NCBI GenBank assembly: GCA_902566945.1
Contig: CACFKZ010000003.1
Location: 1-64,000, forward strand
DNA: 64,000 nucleotides
Origin: an uncultured Pelagibacteraceae bacterium
Lineage (GTDB): Bacteria > Pseudomonadota > Alphaproteobacteria > Pelagibacterales > Pelagibacteraceae
Reading direction: 5' to 3'
The notes under the pieces were generated by a model. It had not been told where the DNA came from. It did no database searches and saw only the letters and a program-made list of their open reading frames with translations. The position numbers and the translations under genes are program-made. Within the stretch, counting starts at the first letter, position 1. Every line of letters starts with the position of its first letter. Of this stretch, positions 11,248 to 21,389 are shown piece after piece.

Positions 11248-14013
11248 ATGAGTTCAATAAAAAAAACAGATCATTTTTATTTAGTTGATGGTTCAGGATA
11301 TATTTTTCGAGCTTATTATGCTTTACCCCCTCTTTCTAGGAAAAGTGATGGTCTCCCAACTGGAGCAGTAAGCGGTTTTTGCTCAATGCTTTTTAAACTT
11401 TTAGAAGACGCAAGATCGGATGATACTAAAAATAAACCTACACATTTTGCAGTGATTTTTGACTCTGCAAGAAAAAATTTTAGAAATGAAATTTACAGTG
11501 ATTACAAAGCTAATAGAACTGAAGCTCCAGAAGATTTAGCTCCACAATTCGAGTATATTAGAAAATCAGTTGAGGCGTTTAACTTACCTTCTATAGAACT
11601 TTTGAATTATGAAGCTGATGATTTAATCGCCACTTATGCTAAACAAATTACAGAGGCTGGAGCAAAAGTAACTGTAATTTCTTCTGATAAAGATTTAATG
11701 CAATTAGTTTCAAATAAAATAAGACTATTCGACCCAATGAAAAGCAAAGTAATTGGAGAAAAAGAAGTTTTTGAAAAATTTGGTGTAAAACCAAATCAAG
11801 TAATTGATGTCCAATCTTTAGCCGGAGACACTTCAGACAATATTCCAGGCGTTCCAGGCATTGGAATTAAAACTGCATCAGAGCTTATAAATAAATATAA
11901 AAACCTAGATAATTTGCTCAATAAAGCATCTGAAATAACTCAGAATAAAAGGAGAGAAACTTTAATAGCCAATAAAGAAAAAGCCCTATTAAGTAAAAAA
12001 CTAGTCACCCTAAAAGAAGATGTCCCAGTTAAGCAGAGTGCTGATAAATTTTTAATCAAGTCTATTGATAAAGATAAACTTTATAGTTTTCTAAGAGAGA
12101 TGGAATTTAATCGATTATTGAGCCAGGCAATAAGTTTTTATGGAGAGCCAAACATAAAAAATTTTGGTGTAGAAAATAAACTTAAAAAGCAATCAAAAAT
12201 TAATACTAAAGAATATAAAAGCATAAAGGAAGAAAAAGAGTTAAGTAAAATAGTCAACGACTTAAATGAGAAAAGTATATTTGCAGTCGATACAGAAACA
12301 ACTTCTCTTAATCCACAGGAGGCAGAGTTAGTTGGTATTTCTTTGAGCTATGCTGCAAATGCTTCTTTTTACATACCAATCGGACATAGTAATACTCGTA
12401 GCTTAAGCAAAGAATATGTTATCAGTAAATTAAAACCTATTTTAGAAGATCCAAGTATTAAAAAAGTCGGTCAAAATATTAAATATGATTATATAATTTT
12501 TAAAAAGCATGGAGTTGAACTTACTTCTATAGAAGACACAATGCTTCTTTCATACACTTTAGATGCAGGAAATAATCGTCATAACATGGATACGCTATCA
12601 GAATTACATCTTGGTCATAAAACTATTTCTTACAAAGATGTAGTTGGAACGGGCAAAAAACAATTAAATTTTTCTGAAGTTAATTTAGATAAAGCTACAG
12701 AGTACGCAGCAGAAGACGCAGACGTGACCCTAAGATTATATGAAATTTTATCAGATAAAATAGAAACTGAAAAACTAAATAAAATCTATGAAATTTTTGA
12801 AAAGCCAATGATTAAAATTTTATCAAAATTAGAAATTCAAGGAATTAAAGTAGATGACAGCTACTTAAAGAAATTGTCAAAAAAATTTGAAACAAGATTG
12901 ACAAAAATAGAAAAAGAAATTTATCAAATTTCAGGAAAAGAATTTAATATAGGCTCACCCAAACAACTCGGTGAAATAATTTACAACGATTTGAAAATTG
13001 CTAAATTAAAAAAAACAAAAAAAGGTAGTTTAGCTACAAGTGCAAAGATTCTAGAAGACCTTGCCCTAACAGGTCATAAGTTTCCTAACTTAGTTTTAGA
13101 ATGGAGACAAGTTTCAAAGCTAAAAAGTACTTATACTGATGCCCTTCAAGATCATATTAACGAAAAAACAAAAAGAGTTCATACATCTTTTCTTCTTGCA
13201 GCTACTAACACTGGTAGATTGGCATCAAGTGATCCAAATTTACAAAATATACCTATTAAAACCTCTGATGGAAAAGAGATAAGAAAAGCTTTTATTGCTG
13301 AAAAAAATAATACTTTAATTTCTGCTGATTACAATCAAATTGAAATGAGAATACTTGCAGATATTGCTGATGTGAAAGAATTAAAAAAAGCTTTCAAAGA
13401 TAACCAAGATATTCATTCTTTAACAGCAAGCCAAATATTCAACTTACCAATAAATAAAATTTCTGAAGATCAAAGAAGAAAAGCCAAAGCGATAAATTTT
13501 GGTATTATTTATGGAATCACACAATATGGGTTAGCGAAACAAATATCAGTTTCAAATGATGATGCGCAAGAATTTATTAATTCATACTTCAAAAAATTTC
13601 CTGAAATTAAAGATTACATGCAAACTACTGTTAAAAGTTGCAGAACTAAAGGATATGTTACAAATATTTTTGGAAGAAGAATTCATCTTAGAGGTATAAA
13701 TGATAAAAATTTTAGCGTTAGAAGCTTTCAAGAAAGGGCTGCAATTAATGCCCCTATCCAAGGATCTGCAGCTGATATTATTAGATTAGCCATGATTAAT
13801 ATTGATCAAATTTTATCAAAAAACCAAAAAGCAAAAATGTTACTTCAAATTCATGATGAATTAATTTTTGAATGTTTAAAATCTGATGAAAATAAAGTTA
13901 AAAAATTAATCAAAGATGCCATGGTATCAGTTTCTAGTTCAGAACATCACATGTTTTCAATTCCTTTAGAGGTAAGTATTAATTCAGGAAATAATTGGGG
14001 AGAGGCGCATTAA
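11248..14013 (+). CDS. polA: DNA polymerase I
   Basis: PolA removes RNA primers and fills gaps in replication and repair. All three domains appear. The 5' nuclease covers roughly residues 1-300 (YLVDGSGYIFRAY, GDTSDNIPGVPGIGIKTA). The 3'-5' exonuclease keeps DEDD residues in FAVDTETTSLN, GQNIKYDYIIF and YAAEDADVTL, so proofreading is probably active. The polymerase has motif A SADYNQIEMRIL, motif B RRKAKAINFGIIYG and motif C LQIHDELIFE. At 921 residues it is full length. Confidence 0.96.
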   Translation: MSSIKKTDHFYLVDGSGYIFRAYYALPPLSRKSDGLPTGAVSGFCSMLFKLLEDARSDDTKNKPTHFAVIFDSARKNFRNEIYSDYKANRTEAPEDLAPQFEYIRKSVEAFNLPSIELLNYEADDLIATYAKQITEAGAKVTVISSDKDLMQLVSNKIRLFDPMKSKVIGEKEVFEKFGVKPNQVIDVQSLAGDTSDNIPGVPGIGIKTASELINKYKNLDNLLNKASEITQNKRRETLIANKEKALLSKKLVTLKEDVPVKQSADKFLIKSIDKDKLYSFLREMEFNRLLSQAISFYGEPNIKNFGVENKLKKQSKINTKEYKSIKEEKELSKIVNDLNEKSIFAVDTETTSLNPQEAELVGISLSYAANASFYIPIGHSNTRSLSKEYVISKLKPILEDPSIKKVGQNIKYDYIIFKKHGVELTSIEDTMLLSYTLDAGNNRHNMDTLSELHLGHKTISYKDVVGTGKKQLNFSEVNLDKATEYAAEDADVTLRLYEILSDKIETEKLNKIYEIFEKPMIKILSKLEIQGIKVDDSYLKKLSKKFETRLTKIEKEIYQISGKEFNIGSPKQLGEIIYNDLKIAKLKKTKKGSLATSAKILEDLALTGHKFPNLVLEWRQVSKLKSTYTDALQDHINEKTKRVHTSFLLAATNTGRLASSDPNLQNIPIKTSDGKEIRKAFIAEKNNTLISADYNQIEMRILADIADVKELKKAFKDNQDIHSLTASQIFNLPINKISEDQRRKAKAINFGIIYGITQYGLAKQISVSNDDAQEFINSYFKKFPEIKDYMQTTVKSCRTKGYVTNIFGRRIHLRGINDKNFSVRSFQERAAINAPIQGSAADIIRLAMINIDQILSKNQKAKMLLQIHDELIFECLKSDENKVKKLIKDAMVSVSSSEHHMFSIPLEVSINSGNNWGEAH

Positions 14014-14051
14014 CGCCTAAATTTTGACATTAAGATTATGAAAATAAAATT

Positions 14052-14750
14052 ATGGGACATACAATCGCTTTAGTCGACGACGACAGAAATATTCTTACTG
14101 GTATAAGCATGGCCTTAGAGAGAGAAGGCTTTAAAGTTCAAACTTATATTGACGGTGAGTCAGCACTAATTGGACTGACTAGAAATCCACCTGATTTAGC
14201 AGTTCTAGATATAAAAATGCCAAGAATGGATGGAGAAGAACTCCTTAAAAAATTAAAAAAGAAAATGTCTATTCCAATAATATTTTTAACCTCTAAGGAT
14301 GAGGAAGTAGACGAATTATTGGGACTTAAGTTGGGGGCAGATGATTTTGTAAAAAAATCTGGTGGTTTTTCCACAAAAGTGCTCATTGAAAGAATTAGAG
14401 TTCAGCTAAGAAAAAAAACTAACGTAATCGACGATACTAAAAATATAATTTCTCATGGAAAATTAAAGTTAGACCCAGCGCAATTAGAGTGCGAGTGGAA
14501 TGGTAAACCATTACCAGATAAATTGACAACCACTGAATTTTTAATCGTTAAAGAATTAGCAAAAAGACCTGGAGTAATTAAGGAGAGATCACATTTAATG
14601 GATATCGCTTATAAAGAGAATACAGAAATTGAAGATAGAACTATAGATAGTCACGTTAAAAGAATAAGAAAAAAGTTTAAAAAAGTAGATGAAAAATTTT
14701 CTGCGATTGAAACTAGATATGGAAGCGGGTATAGATGGAATGTTAGCTAA
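14052..14750 (+). CDS. chvI: ChvI-type response regulator (OmpR family)
   Basis: The protein pairs a receiver domain with a winged-helix DNA-binding domain. VDDDRNI provides the acidic pocket, AVLDIKMPRMDGEEL the phosphoacceptor, and FLTS and KKSGG the switch residues. The C-terminal winged helix ends with RYGSGYRW, as in OmpR/PhoB proteins. Its immediate neighbour, joined by a one-base TAATG overlap, is a ChvG-like kinase. The ChvG/ChvI system responds to acid and envelope stress in alphaproteobacteria. The paired arrangement supports the name. Confidence 0.88.
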   Translation: MGHTIALVDDDRNILTGISMALEREGFKVQTYIDGESALIGLTRNPPDLAVLDIKMPRMDGEELLKKLKKKMSIPIIFLTSKDEEVDELLGLKLGADDFVKKSGGFSTKVLIERIRVQLRKKTNVIDDTKNIISHGKLKLDPAQLECEWNGKPLPDKLTTTEFLIVKELAKRPGVIKERSHLMDIAYKENTEIEDRTIDSHVKRIRKKFKKVDEKFSAIETRYGSGYRWNVS

Positions 14751-16270
14751 TGAAAGTAAAAAAAACAGCGTCTATTTTAAAGAAATTTTTACTATTTAAT
14801 TTAACTACATTTTCAATTCTTGGTTTATTTACAATAATTTATCTAAAAGCAATTCAGCCTAATTTAGTTAAAGAAAGAGCTACTGACCATAGAACTATAA
14901 TAAACAATACGCTAGATCATTTAAAGAGACTTAATGTGGAGTATAGTTCAGAAGGAATTAGAACTTTTTTACTTTCAACTAGGTTTTTATTTCAAAGTTT
15001 GGATAGAGTACAATTTTATGATTCAACCGGAGAACTAATTGGTGACACAAATATTTTAGATTTAGATCAAAGTGTATTTTCAAGATCGGAGATAATCATT
15101 GAAGAAACTATTGATGGAAAACGGTCAAATCAATTTAATTCAATTGCATCTGATGAGGAAAATAAAAATTTTATTGGTCAAAATTTATTAGAAAATTATG
15201 AAAATGAACCTTTGATTATTTCTGAAGTAGATAAAAATAATTTTTACGTAAAAACACTTAGTAAAATAAACTTAGGGGAAAACGATATTGGATATATTTT
15301 AGTATCTGAGCAAGCTAATGACATTGTTAACGCAGTTACTGAGAGAAAAGATTTTATAATAAGAACAGTCATTGCAGTTGCACTAGTAATTTTAATCTTT
15401 TCAATGTTTTTAAATAAATATATATTAAAACCTATTGGATTACTTGTTAAATATAGTGATTCCATTAAAAAAAAATCTACTGAAATTATCAATATAAAAA
15501 AAGTTTTTGTTAGAGATGATGAGATAGGAAAACTTACAATGTCTATCGATGAAATGACTAAAGAACTTCAACACAGAACAAATAGAGCAGAGACATTTTC
15601 AAATGATTTAGCACATGAAATTAGAAATCCACTTGCTTCCTTAAAAAGCGCATCAGAGTTACTAGATAAAACAACCGAAAAAAATGAAAGCGAAAAGCTT
15701 CTTAAAATAATTAATCATGACGTTGAAAGAATAGAGAGATTAATTACTGATTATTCTCAAATGTTGAAAGATGAGGCCTCTCTATCAAGAGAAAAAATGA
15801 CTAAGATCAATTTATTAGAAGTTATAAATAACGTGGTTGAAGACTTTAAACAGGATCTTAGTAATCAAAATAAAAAAATTGTAATTAAGATTAACGAAAA
15901 AATTGGTTCTAAAAATGGAAAATATATCTTAGGCATAGAAAATAGATTAGAACAAGTTATTGCAAATCTTTTAGATAATTCTATTTCGTTTAGCCAAGAC
16001 AACCAAAAAATCGAGATAAGCATTGAAGAGACAACAAAAAATCTTGTAATGACAATTAAAGATGAAGGCCCAGGATTTTCAGAGACATCACCTCAAAAAA
16101 TTTTCAAACGTTTTTATAGTAATAGGCCTAAAAACTTTGGGAAACACTCTGGGCTTGGTCTTAATATTGTTAAGAATATTGTAGAATTACATAAAGGCAC
16201 AATAGCAGCGTCAAACAGACTTAATACAAAAGGAGCTCAAGTTGAAGTTCTGTTGCCGAAATTTTCTTAG
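14750..16270 (+). CDS. chvG: ChvG-type sensor histidine kinase
   Basis: A membrane kinase that would phosphorylate the adjacent ChvI. A transmembrane helix near residues 13-33 and a second near 205-222 enclose a periplasmic sensor domain of about 170 residues. A HAMP domain follows, then the H-box FSNDLAHEIRNPLASLKSA, N-box VIANLLDNSISFS, and G-boxes DEGPGFSE and HSGLGLNIVKNIV. At 506 residues it is slightly shorter than rhizobial ChvG. Translation is likely coupled to chvI. Confidence 0.88.
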   Translation: MKVKKTASILKKFLLFNLTTFSILGLFTIIYLKAIQPNLVKERATDHRTIINNTLDHLKRLNVEYSSEGIRTFLLSTRFLFQSLDRVQFYDSTGELIGDTNILDLDQSVFSRSEIIIEETIDGKRSNQFNSIASDEENKNFIGQNLLENYENEPLIISEVDKNNFYVKTLSKINLGENDIGYILVSEQANDIVNAVTERKDFIIRTVIAVALVILIFSMFLNKYILKPIGLLVKYSDSIKKKSTEIINIKKVFVRDDEIGKLTMSIDEMTKELQHRTNRAETFSNDLAHEIRNPLASLKSASELLDKTTEKNESEKLLKIINHDVERIERLITDYSQMLKDEASLSREKMTKINLLEVINNVVEDFKQDLSNQNKKIVIKINEKIGSKNGKYILGIENRLEQVIANLLDNSISFSQDNQKIEISIEETTKNLVMTIKDEGPGFSETSPQKIFKRFYSNRPKNFGKHSGLGLNIVKNIVELHKGTIAASNRLNTKGAQVEVLLPKFS

Positions 16271-16318
16271 TGTTCTTTCTTGCTAAGATAAGCTTATGTT
16301 GATATTAACAAAATCAAA

Positions 16319-17608
16319 ATGACACAAGATTATAAAGTAAAAGATATAAAGTTAGCTGATTTTGGTAGGAAAGAAATTTCTCTAGCTGAAACTGAGATGC
16401 CAGGTCTTATCGCTTTAAGAAAGGAGTACAAAGGAAAACAACCACTTAAAGGAGCAAAAATTCTTGGGTGTCTTCACATGACGATTCAAACGGCAGTTTT
16501 AATTGAAACATTAGTTGAGCTTGGTGCGGAAGTGAGATGGTCATCTTGTAATATTTTTTCAACACAAGATCATGCAGCAGCAGCAATCGCTAAAGCTGGT
16601 ATTCCTGTTTTTGCTTGGAAAGGAGAAACGGAAGAAGAATATTGGTGGTGTGTAAAACAAACTATTGAAGGAAAAAAAGATTGGAAGCCAAACATGATTT
16701 TAGATGATGGTGGAGATCTAACAGGTTTAATGCATAAAAATTATAAAGACCTTTTGAAAGGTGTGAAAGGAGTATCAGAGGAAACAACTACAGGTGTTTT
16801 AGCTTTAAAAAAGATGGAGGAAAAAAAAGAACTTCTTATTCCTGCTTTTAATGTGAACGACTCAGTTACAAAATCAAAATTTGATAACTTATATGGTTGC
16901 AGAGAAAGTTTAGTAGATGGCATCAAAAGAGCAACTGACATTATGATGTCCGGAAAGGTGGCAATAGTTGCAGGATTTGGTGACGTTGGTAAAGGTAGTG
17001 CTGCATCACTTCGTCAAGCAGGAGCTAGAGTATTAGTGACTGAAACTGATCCAATCTGTGCTCTACAGGCAGCGATGGAAGGGTATGAGGTCGTTCTGAT
17101 GGAAGATGCAATAAAAGAAGCGGATATAGTTGTAACCGCCACAGGAAATAAAGATATTGTAACAGCAGATCATATGAGAGATATGAAAGATAGAGCTATT
17201 CTTTGTAACATTGGACACTTTGACAATGAAATTCAAGTAGAGGCATTAAAAAATTACAAATGGGATGAAATTAAACCTCAAGTTCATGAAATAGAATTAC
17301 CAAACAAAAAAAGAATAATTTTATTAGCCGAGGGAAGATTAGTAAATCTTGGATGTGCAACAGGTCACCCTAGTTTTGTCATGAGCGCTTCATTTACAAA
17401 TCAAGTCATAGCACAAATAGAACTCTGGAGTAATTCAGATAAATATGAAAATAAAGTTTATGTATTACCAAAACATTTGGACGAAAAAGTTGCAATGTTG
17501 CATTTAGAAAAAGTTGGTGCAAAATTAACTAAAATGTCTAAAGATCAAGCAGATTATATTAGCGTTAAACCATCAGGACCATTTAAACCCGATACTTACC
17601 GCTACTAA
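16319..17608 (+). CDS. ahcY: S-adenosylhomocysteine hydrolase
   Basis: AhcY reversibly cleaves S-adenosylhomocysteine to adenosine and homocysteine, relieving product inhibition of methyltransferases. The sequence is highly conserved: [40 protein letters not shown], the NAD-binding [18 protein letters not shown], and the C-terminal [13 protein letters not shown]. The 429-residue length suggests the shorter form without the insertion seen in some bacteria. The 48-base spacer after chvG shows no convincing riboswitch. Confidence 0.96.
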   Translation: MTQDYKVKDIKLADFGRKEISLAETEMPGLIALRKEYKGKQPLKGAKILGCLHMTIQTAVLIETLVELGAEVRWSSCNIFSTQDHAAAAIAKAGIPVFAWKGETEEEYWWCVKQTIEGKKDWKPNMILDDGGDLTGLMHKNYKDLLKGVKGVSEETTTGVLALKKMEEKKELLIPAFNVNDSVTKSKFDNLYGCRESLVDGIKRATDIMMSGKVAIVAGFGDVGKGSAASLRQAGARVLVTETDPICALQAAMEGYEVVLMEDAIKEADIVVTATGNKDIVTADHMRDMKDRAILCNIGHFDNEIQVEALKNYKWDEIKPQVHEIELPNKKRIILLAEGRLVNLGCATGHPSFVMSASFTNQVIAQIELWSNSDKYENKVYVLPKHLDEKVAMLHLEKVGAKLTKMSKDQADYISVKPSGPFKPDTYRY

Positions 17609-17619
17609 AACAGTAGCTA

Positions 17620-18069
17620 ATGATTGTTAAATCTTTAGAACATTTAAATTCTTTATCTAAAAAGGTTGCAGACCAACTTTCTAAAAACGATTGCATTTTT
17701 TTAATTGGTGAAATTGGTGTAGGAAAAACCACTTTTACAAGATATTTAATAAATTACTTACAAGAAAAAAATGGGGGAAAGATTACAGAAGTATTAAGCC
17801 CTACATTTAATTTACTTTATGAGTATGATTTAAATAATATTAAAATTATGCATTATGATCTTTATAGAATAGTAGATGTAAGTGAATTAAGACATTTAGG
17901 CATTTTTTCAGATAAACAAGAGACAATAAAAATCATAGAATGGCCGCAACTCATTGATTTTCCGTTATCTGATAAGTTAGAAATACATCTAGATTACGCT
18001 AAAAATGAAAATCAGCGAGAAATAAAGTTTATAGGATCTGGTAAGTGGAAAATTTTTAATGAATTATAA
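17620..18069 (+). CDS. tsaE: tRNA threonylcarbamoyladenosine ATPase TsaE
   Basis: TsaE is the small ATPase of the t6A37 tRNA-modification complex with TsaB and TsaD. Walker A appears as GEIGVGKTTF near residue 31. The family motifs SPTFNLLYEY, HYDLYRI and IIEWPQ follow. Its 149 residues are normal. It overlaps the next gene by 11 bases, matching the common alphaproteobacterial tsaE-amgK-murU order. Confidence 0.92.
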   Translation: MIVKSLEHLNSLSKKVADQLSKNDCIFLIGEIGVGKTTFTRYLINYLQEKNGGKITEVLSPTFNLLYEYDLNNIKIMHYDLYRIVDVSELRHLGIFSDKQETIKIIEWPQLIDFPLSDKLEIHLDYAKNENQREIKFIGSGKWKIFNEL

Positions 18070-19021
18070 ACTTAAAAAAATTTCAGGTGATGCATCATTC
18101 AGAGAATTTTATAGATTACAAAAAGGACGAGATACATCAATAATAGTTCAAGCAAAAAAAGAAAAATTTAAAAATTTAATCACCTATATTGTCGTAAATA
18201 AAATTTTGGCAAAATATAAGATATATGCGCCTAAGTTAATCAGCAATCACTTCGAGAACGATATTATTGAGATTACCGATTTGGGGCAAAAGTCTTTTTA
18301 TGATTTAATTATTAAAAAAAAAAATAAATTTAATGACTACAAAGATCTAATTAAGATTATTATTAAACTACAAAATATTAAGTTAAAACAAAATTATCAC
18401 TTAGGAAAATTTAAAATTAATTTTCAAAAATATTCAATTAAGAATCTTCATAAAGAATCCGATTTATTTTTTGATTGGTATTTAAAGTATTGTTTCAAAA
18501 GTTCAAAACTAAAAAAAATTAGAGAAAGTTTTAAAAATGAATTAACTAAAATATATAAAAAGCTTTATTTTCAAAATAATACTTTTGTACACAGAGATTT
18601 TCATGCATCTAATATAATGATAAATAAAAATAAACTTGGTTTAATTGATAGCCAGGATGCTATAATTGGAAACCCATTATATGATGTAGCTTCATTAATT
18701 GATGATGTAAGAATAAAATTGCCTTCAAATTTACAAGAAAAATTATTAAATTTTTATTATTATAAATCTAAACTAAAGAAAGAGGATTACAAAAATTTAA
18801 AAAACGATTTTGAAATATTATCTGTTCAAAGAAATTTAAAAATTCTTGGAATATTCGTTAGACTTTTTAAAAGAGATGGTAAATCTAATTATCTAAAATA
18901 TTTACCTTATACTTGGAGCTTAATTGAAAGACGTCTCAAAAATCCTGTTTTCAAGAACCTGAACTTATTATTTAAAAAACATCTAAAAATAAAAAAATTG
19001 AAAAAAATAAATAATTTATGA
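18059..19021 (+). CDS. AmgK-like sugar kinase (aminoglycoside phosphotransferase fold)
   Basis: AmgK phosphorylates MurNAc/GlcNAc at the anomeric position in cell-wall recycling. This 320-residue protein has the phosphotransferase active-site motif FVHRDFHASNIMI and the metal-binding aspartate in LGLIDSQDAIIGNPLYDVASL. The N-terminal SGDASFREFYRL also fits the family. It overlaps tsaE by 11 bases and the nucleotidyltransferase by four, which mirrors the known amgK-murU pairing. The central part is very lysine- and isoleucine-rich, reflecting the AT-rich genome. The recycling role is inferred from context. Confidence 0.8.
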   Translation: MNYKLKKISGDASFREFYRLQKGRDTSIIVQAKKEKFKNLITYIVVNKILAKYKIYAPKLISNHFENDIIEITDLGQKSFYDLIIKKKNKFNDYKDLIKIIIKLQNIKLKQNYHLGKFKINFQKYSIKNLHKESDLFFDWYLKYCFKSSKLKKIRESFKNELTKIYKKLYFQNNTFVHRDFHASNIMINKNKLGLIDSQDAIIGNPLYDVASLIDDVRIKLPSNLQEKLLNFYYYKSKLKKEDYKNLKNDFEILSVQRNLKILGIFVRLFKRDGKSNYLKYLPYTWSLIERRLKNPVFKNLNLLFKKHLKIKKLKKINNL

Positions 19022-19716
19022 AAATAAAACACGGAATGGTATTGGCTGCTGGCTTAGGAAAAAGAATGCAACCTTTTACTAATAAAAAACCAAAACCATT
19101 ATTAGAAATAGGAGGCAGCACTCTCCTTGAGAGAGCAATTAATCTTTTAATCAATCATGGTGTAGAGGAGATTACTGTAAACGTCCATCATCTTGCTAAT
19201 CAAATTGAAAAATTTATCTCAGATTTTAAATCAGAGATTAAAATTAAAATATCAAATGAAAAAGATTTATTATTAGATACTGGTGGAGGAGTGAAAAAAG
19301 GAACAAAAGAATTTAAAGATAATCCTTTTTTTATAATTAATCCGGATACACTTTGGAATAATAAATATTCTAAAGAGTTACAAGCTTTAGAAAAAGAGTA
19401 TTTCTCAAATAAAAGACCTTGTTTACTACTGGTTAATAAAGAATTATCTTTGGATAATTCTTTCAATGGTGACTTTAATTTAAAGAATAATTTAATTTCT
19501 AAAAATGAAAAAAACCAATTTATTTTTACTGGCCTACAAATAATGAAAAATGATCATTTAGCCTTTTTTAATAAAAGTATTTTTTCTATGAATGAAGTTT
19601 GGACAAAATTAATAAATGAAAACAATCTTGGTGGATTGGAAAGTAATCAAAAATTTTACCATTTAAATACCATCAAAATGTTTGAAAAAATATCTTCTTT
19701 AAGCTCTATTGATTAA
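19018..19716 (+). CDS. MurU-like sugar-phosphate nucleotidyltransferase
   Basis: The protein would transfer UMP to the sugar 1-phosphate made by the upstream AmgK-like kinase, giving UDP-MurNAc and bypassing part of de novo synthesis. The nucleotidyltransferase signature MVLAAGLGKRMQPFT is at the N-terminus, followed by KPKPLLEIGG and the metal-site region INPDTLWNN. At 232 residues it has normal length. Its 3' end overlaps convergent gpmA by 11 bases. A mannose-1-phosphate guanylyltransferase-like role cannot be excluded from sequence alone. Confidence 0.82.
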   Translation: MKIKHGMVLAAGLGKRMQPFTNKKPKPLLEIGGSTLLERAINLLINHGVEEITVNVHHLANQIEKFISDFKSEIKIKISNEKDLLLDTGGGVKKGTKEFKDNPFFIINPDTLWNNKYSKELQALEKEYFSNKRPCLLLVNKELSLDNSFNGDFNLKNNLISKNEKNQFIFTGLQIMKNDHLAFFNKSIFSMNEVWTKLINENNLGGLESNQKFYHLNTIKMFEKISSLSSID

Positions 19717-20425
19717 AAATTATATTTTTAGCTCTCGACTTATCTAGATAATAATATTTTTTAATTTTTAATTGATTATCAAATTCGATTATTAGTGGAT
19801 TTCCTGTTGGAATTTCTAGTTCATTAATCTTTGTGTCTGAAATCTTAAAGAGATATTTACACAATGCTCTTAATGAATTTCCATGAGCTGATATCAAAAT
19901 ATTTTTTCCATTTTTCAAATTTTTTTTTATTTCTAAATCATAAAATGGAACTACTCTTTCATAAGTATTTTTTAGGGATTCGGTCAAAGGAATTTTATTT
20001 TTTTGAATTCCACTGTTTAAGGGGCCGAAATTTTCAAAATATTGACTATCCTCGGCCATTGGAGGAGGTGCTACGTCCCAAGATCTTCTATATCTTTTAA
20101 ATTGTTCTTCACCAAGTTTCTTTTTTGTTTCCTCCTTATTTAAACCTGTAAGAGATCCATAATTTCTCTCATTTATTTTCCAAGAAGTATTAAACTTCAT
20201 AGATAAATTTAAGGTTTTTAAGATAATTGTTAGCGTTTCAATCGCCCTTTTTAGATAAGAGGTATAACTAATATCTATATTTATATTCAATTCTCGAATT
20301 AACTCACCTGACTTTTTAGCTTCCTTTTTACCTTTCTCTGAAAGATCAACATCTACCCAGCCTGTAAATCTGTTTTCTGCGTTCCAAATACTTTGTCCAT
20401 GTCTTACAAGAATTAATTTTATCAT
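19706..20425 (-). CDS. gpmA: 2,3-bisphosphoglycerate-dependent phosphoglycerate mutase
   Basis: GpmA interconverts 3- and 2-phosphoglycerate in glycolysis/gluconeogenesis. The catalytic histidine lies in LVRHGQSIWNAENRFTGW at the N-terminus, with WKINERNYGSLTGLNK and the second histidine in ILISAHGNSLRAL. At 239 residues it is the usual size. It is divergent from the VanZ-like gene across a 54-base spacer that must hold both starts. Confidence 0.93.
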   Translation of the reverse strand: MIKLILVRHGQSIWNAENRFTGWVDVDLSEKGKKEAKKSGELIRELNINIDISYTSYLKRAIETLTIILKTLNLSMKFNTSWKINERNYGSLTGLNKEETKKKLGEEQFKRYRRSWDVAPPPMAEDSQYFENFGPLNSGIQKNKIPLTESLKNTYERVVPFYDLEIKKNLKNGKNILISAHGNSLRALCKYLFKISDTKINELEIPTGNPLIIEFDNQLKIKKYYYLDKSRAKNIIFNQ

Positions 20426-20479
20426 TTGATTTATACTTAACTAAACTTATTATACTAATTCCCTTTAAAAATAAAATTT

Positions 20480-20869
20480 ATGAATAGTGAAAAAATTATA
20501 TCTTTTTGTTATTATTCTCTAATAATAGTATTAATTTTTCTTTATCTGGTCCCGCCATCTATTATGGCATTTTTATTTCGAACTGATCCAGAAATTGCTC
20601 TCTATCCATCATATAAAATTGGATTATCTATCTATCACCTAATTTTTATTTTTATACTTACATTATTAGGTTTTTTAAAAAGTTTTTCTAAAAGAAATAT
20701 TTCTTTTTTATTTATTTTAATTTTTAGTATAGAAATTTTACACTTTATTTTACCCTATAGAAGTTTTGAGTTAAAAGATTATTTGGGAAATATATCAGGT
20801 TTTTTTTCTGCTTTTTTAATGTTTTATTTAATAAGATTTTTAATTAACAAATTTACTTTTACTAAGTGA
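20480..20869 (+). CDS. VanZ-like small membrane protein
   Basis: This 129-residue protein has four hydrophobic segments. The segment HFILPYRSFELKDYLGNISG matches the pattern of VanZ-like proteins, in which an aromatic/acidic motif precedes an aspartate and asparagine-glycine in the last helix. VanZ-like proteins are poorly understood membrane proteins. Its stop overlaps the GTG start of the nuclease gene. Confidence 0.6.
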   Translation: MNSEKIISFCYYSLIIVLIFLYLVPPSIMAFLFRTDPEIALYPSYKIGLSIYHLIFIFILTLLGFLKSFSKRNISFLFILIFSIEILHFILPYRSFELKDYLGNISGFFSAFLMFYLIRFLINKFTFTK

Positions 20870-21369
20870 AATACTTTCTTTTCTTATTTTTAAATATTTT
20901 TTTAATATCAAATCTTGCTTTTTCAGAAGAAATTTTTGGAGAAGCTAAAGTAATTGATGGAGATACATTAAGAATAAAAAAATCTAAAATTAGACTGGAG
21001 GGTATAGATGCACCAGAGATGAAACAAAAATGTAAAAAACCTTACCTACAAATTTCTAATATTATAGGTATAACTTTTAATAAAGAATATAATTGCGGAC
21101 AAAAATCAAAAAAAGAATTAGAGAATAAAATTAAAAAATCTAAGATTAACTGTATTATAAAATCTAAAGATAAATATAAAAGATATTTAGCTACTTGTTT
21201 TAAAGGAGACCTAAACCTTAACCAATGGATGGTAAAAAGAGGTTATGCAGTAGCTTACAAAAAATACTCCAAACAATATTTAGCTGACGAACAAAAAGCT
21301 AAAGAAAATAAATTAGGGATATGGGAGGGTTCCTTTATAAGACCAGAAAAGTGGAGAAAGCTTAATTAA
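20866..21369 (+). CDS. Secreted thermonuclease-like (SNase) protein
   Basis: A staphylococcal-nuclease-fold protein of 167 residues. A signal peptide (residues 1-20, ending near LAFSEE) indicates export. Family motifs are AKVIDGDTLRI, IRLEGIDAPEM, YKRYLATCF and the C-terminal AKENKLGIWEG. Catalytic arginine and aspartate positions appear present. The GTG start overlaps the previous stop as GTGA. A role in degrading DNA or RNA for nutrients is plausible but inferred. Confidence 0.85.
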   Translation: MKYFLFLFLNIFLISNLAFSEEIFGEAKVIDGDTLRIKKSKIRLEGIDAPEMKQKCKKPYLQISNIIGITFNKEYNCGQKSKKELENKIKKSKINCIIKSKDKYKRYLATCFKGDLNLNQWMVKRGYAVAYKKYSKQYLADEQKAKENKLGIWEGSFIRPEKWRKLN

Positions 21370-21389
21370 TTTTTAGTATAAGTTATCAA

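Noticed and set aside
16271-16318. SAM or SAH riboswitch before ahcY
   Set aside because: The spacer is only 48 bases and has only a short CTTAG/CTAAG stem; no known riboswitch pattern fits.
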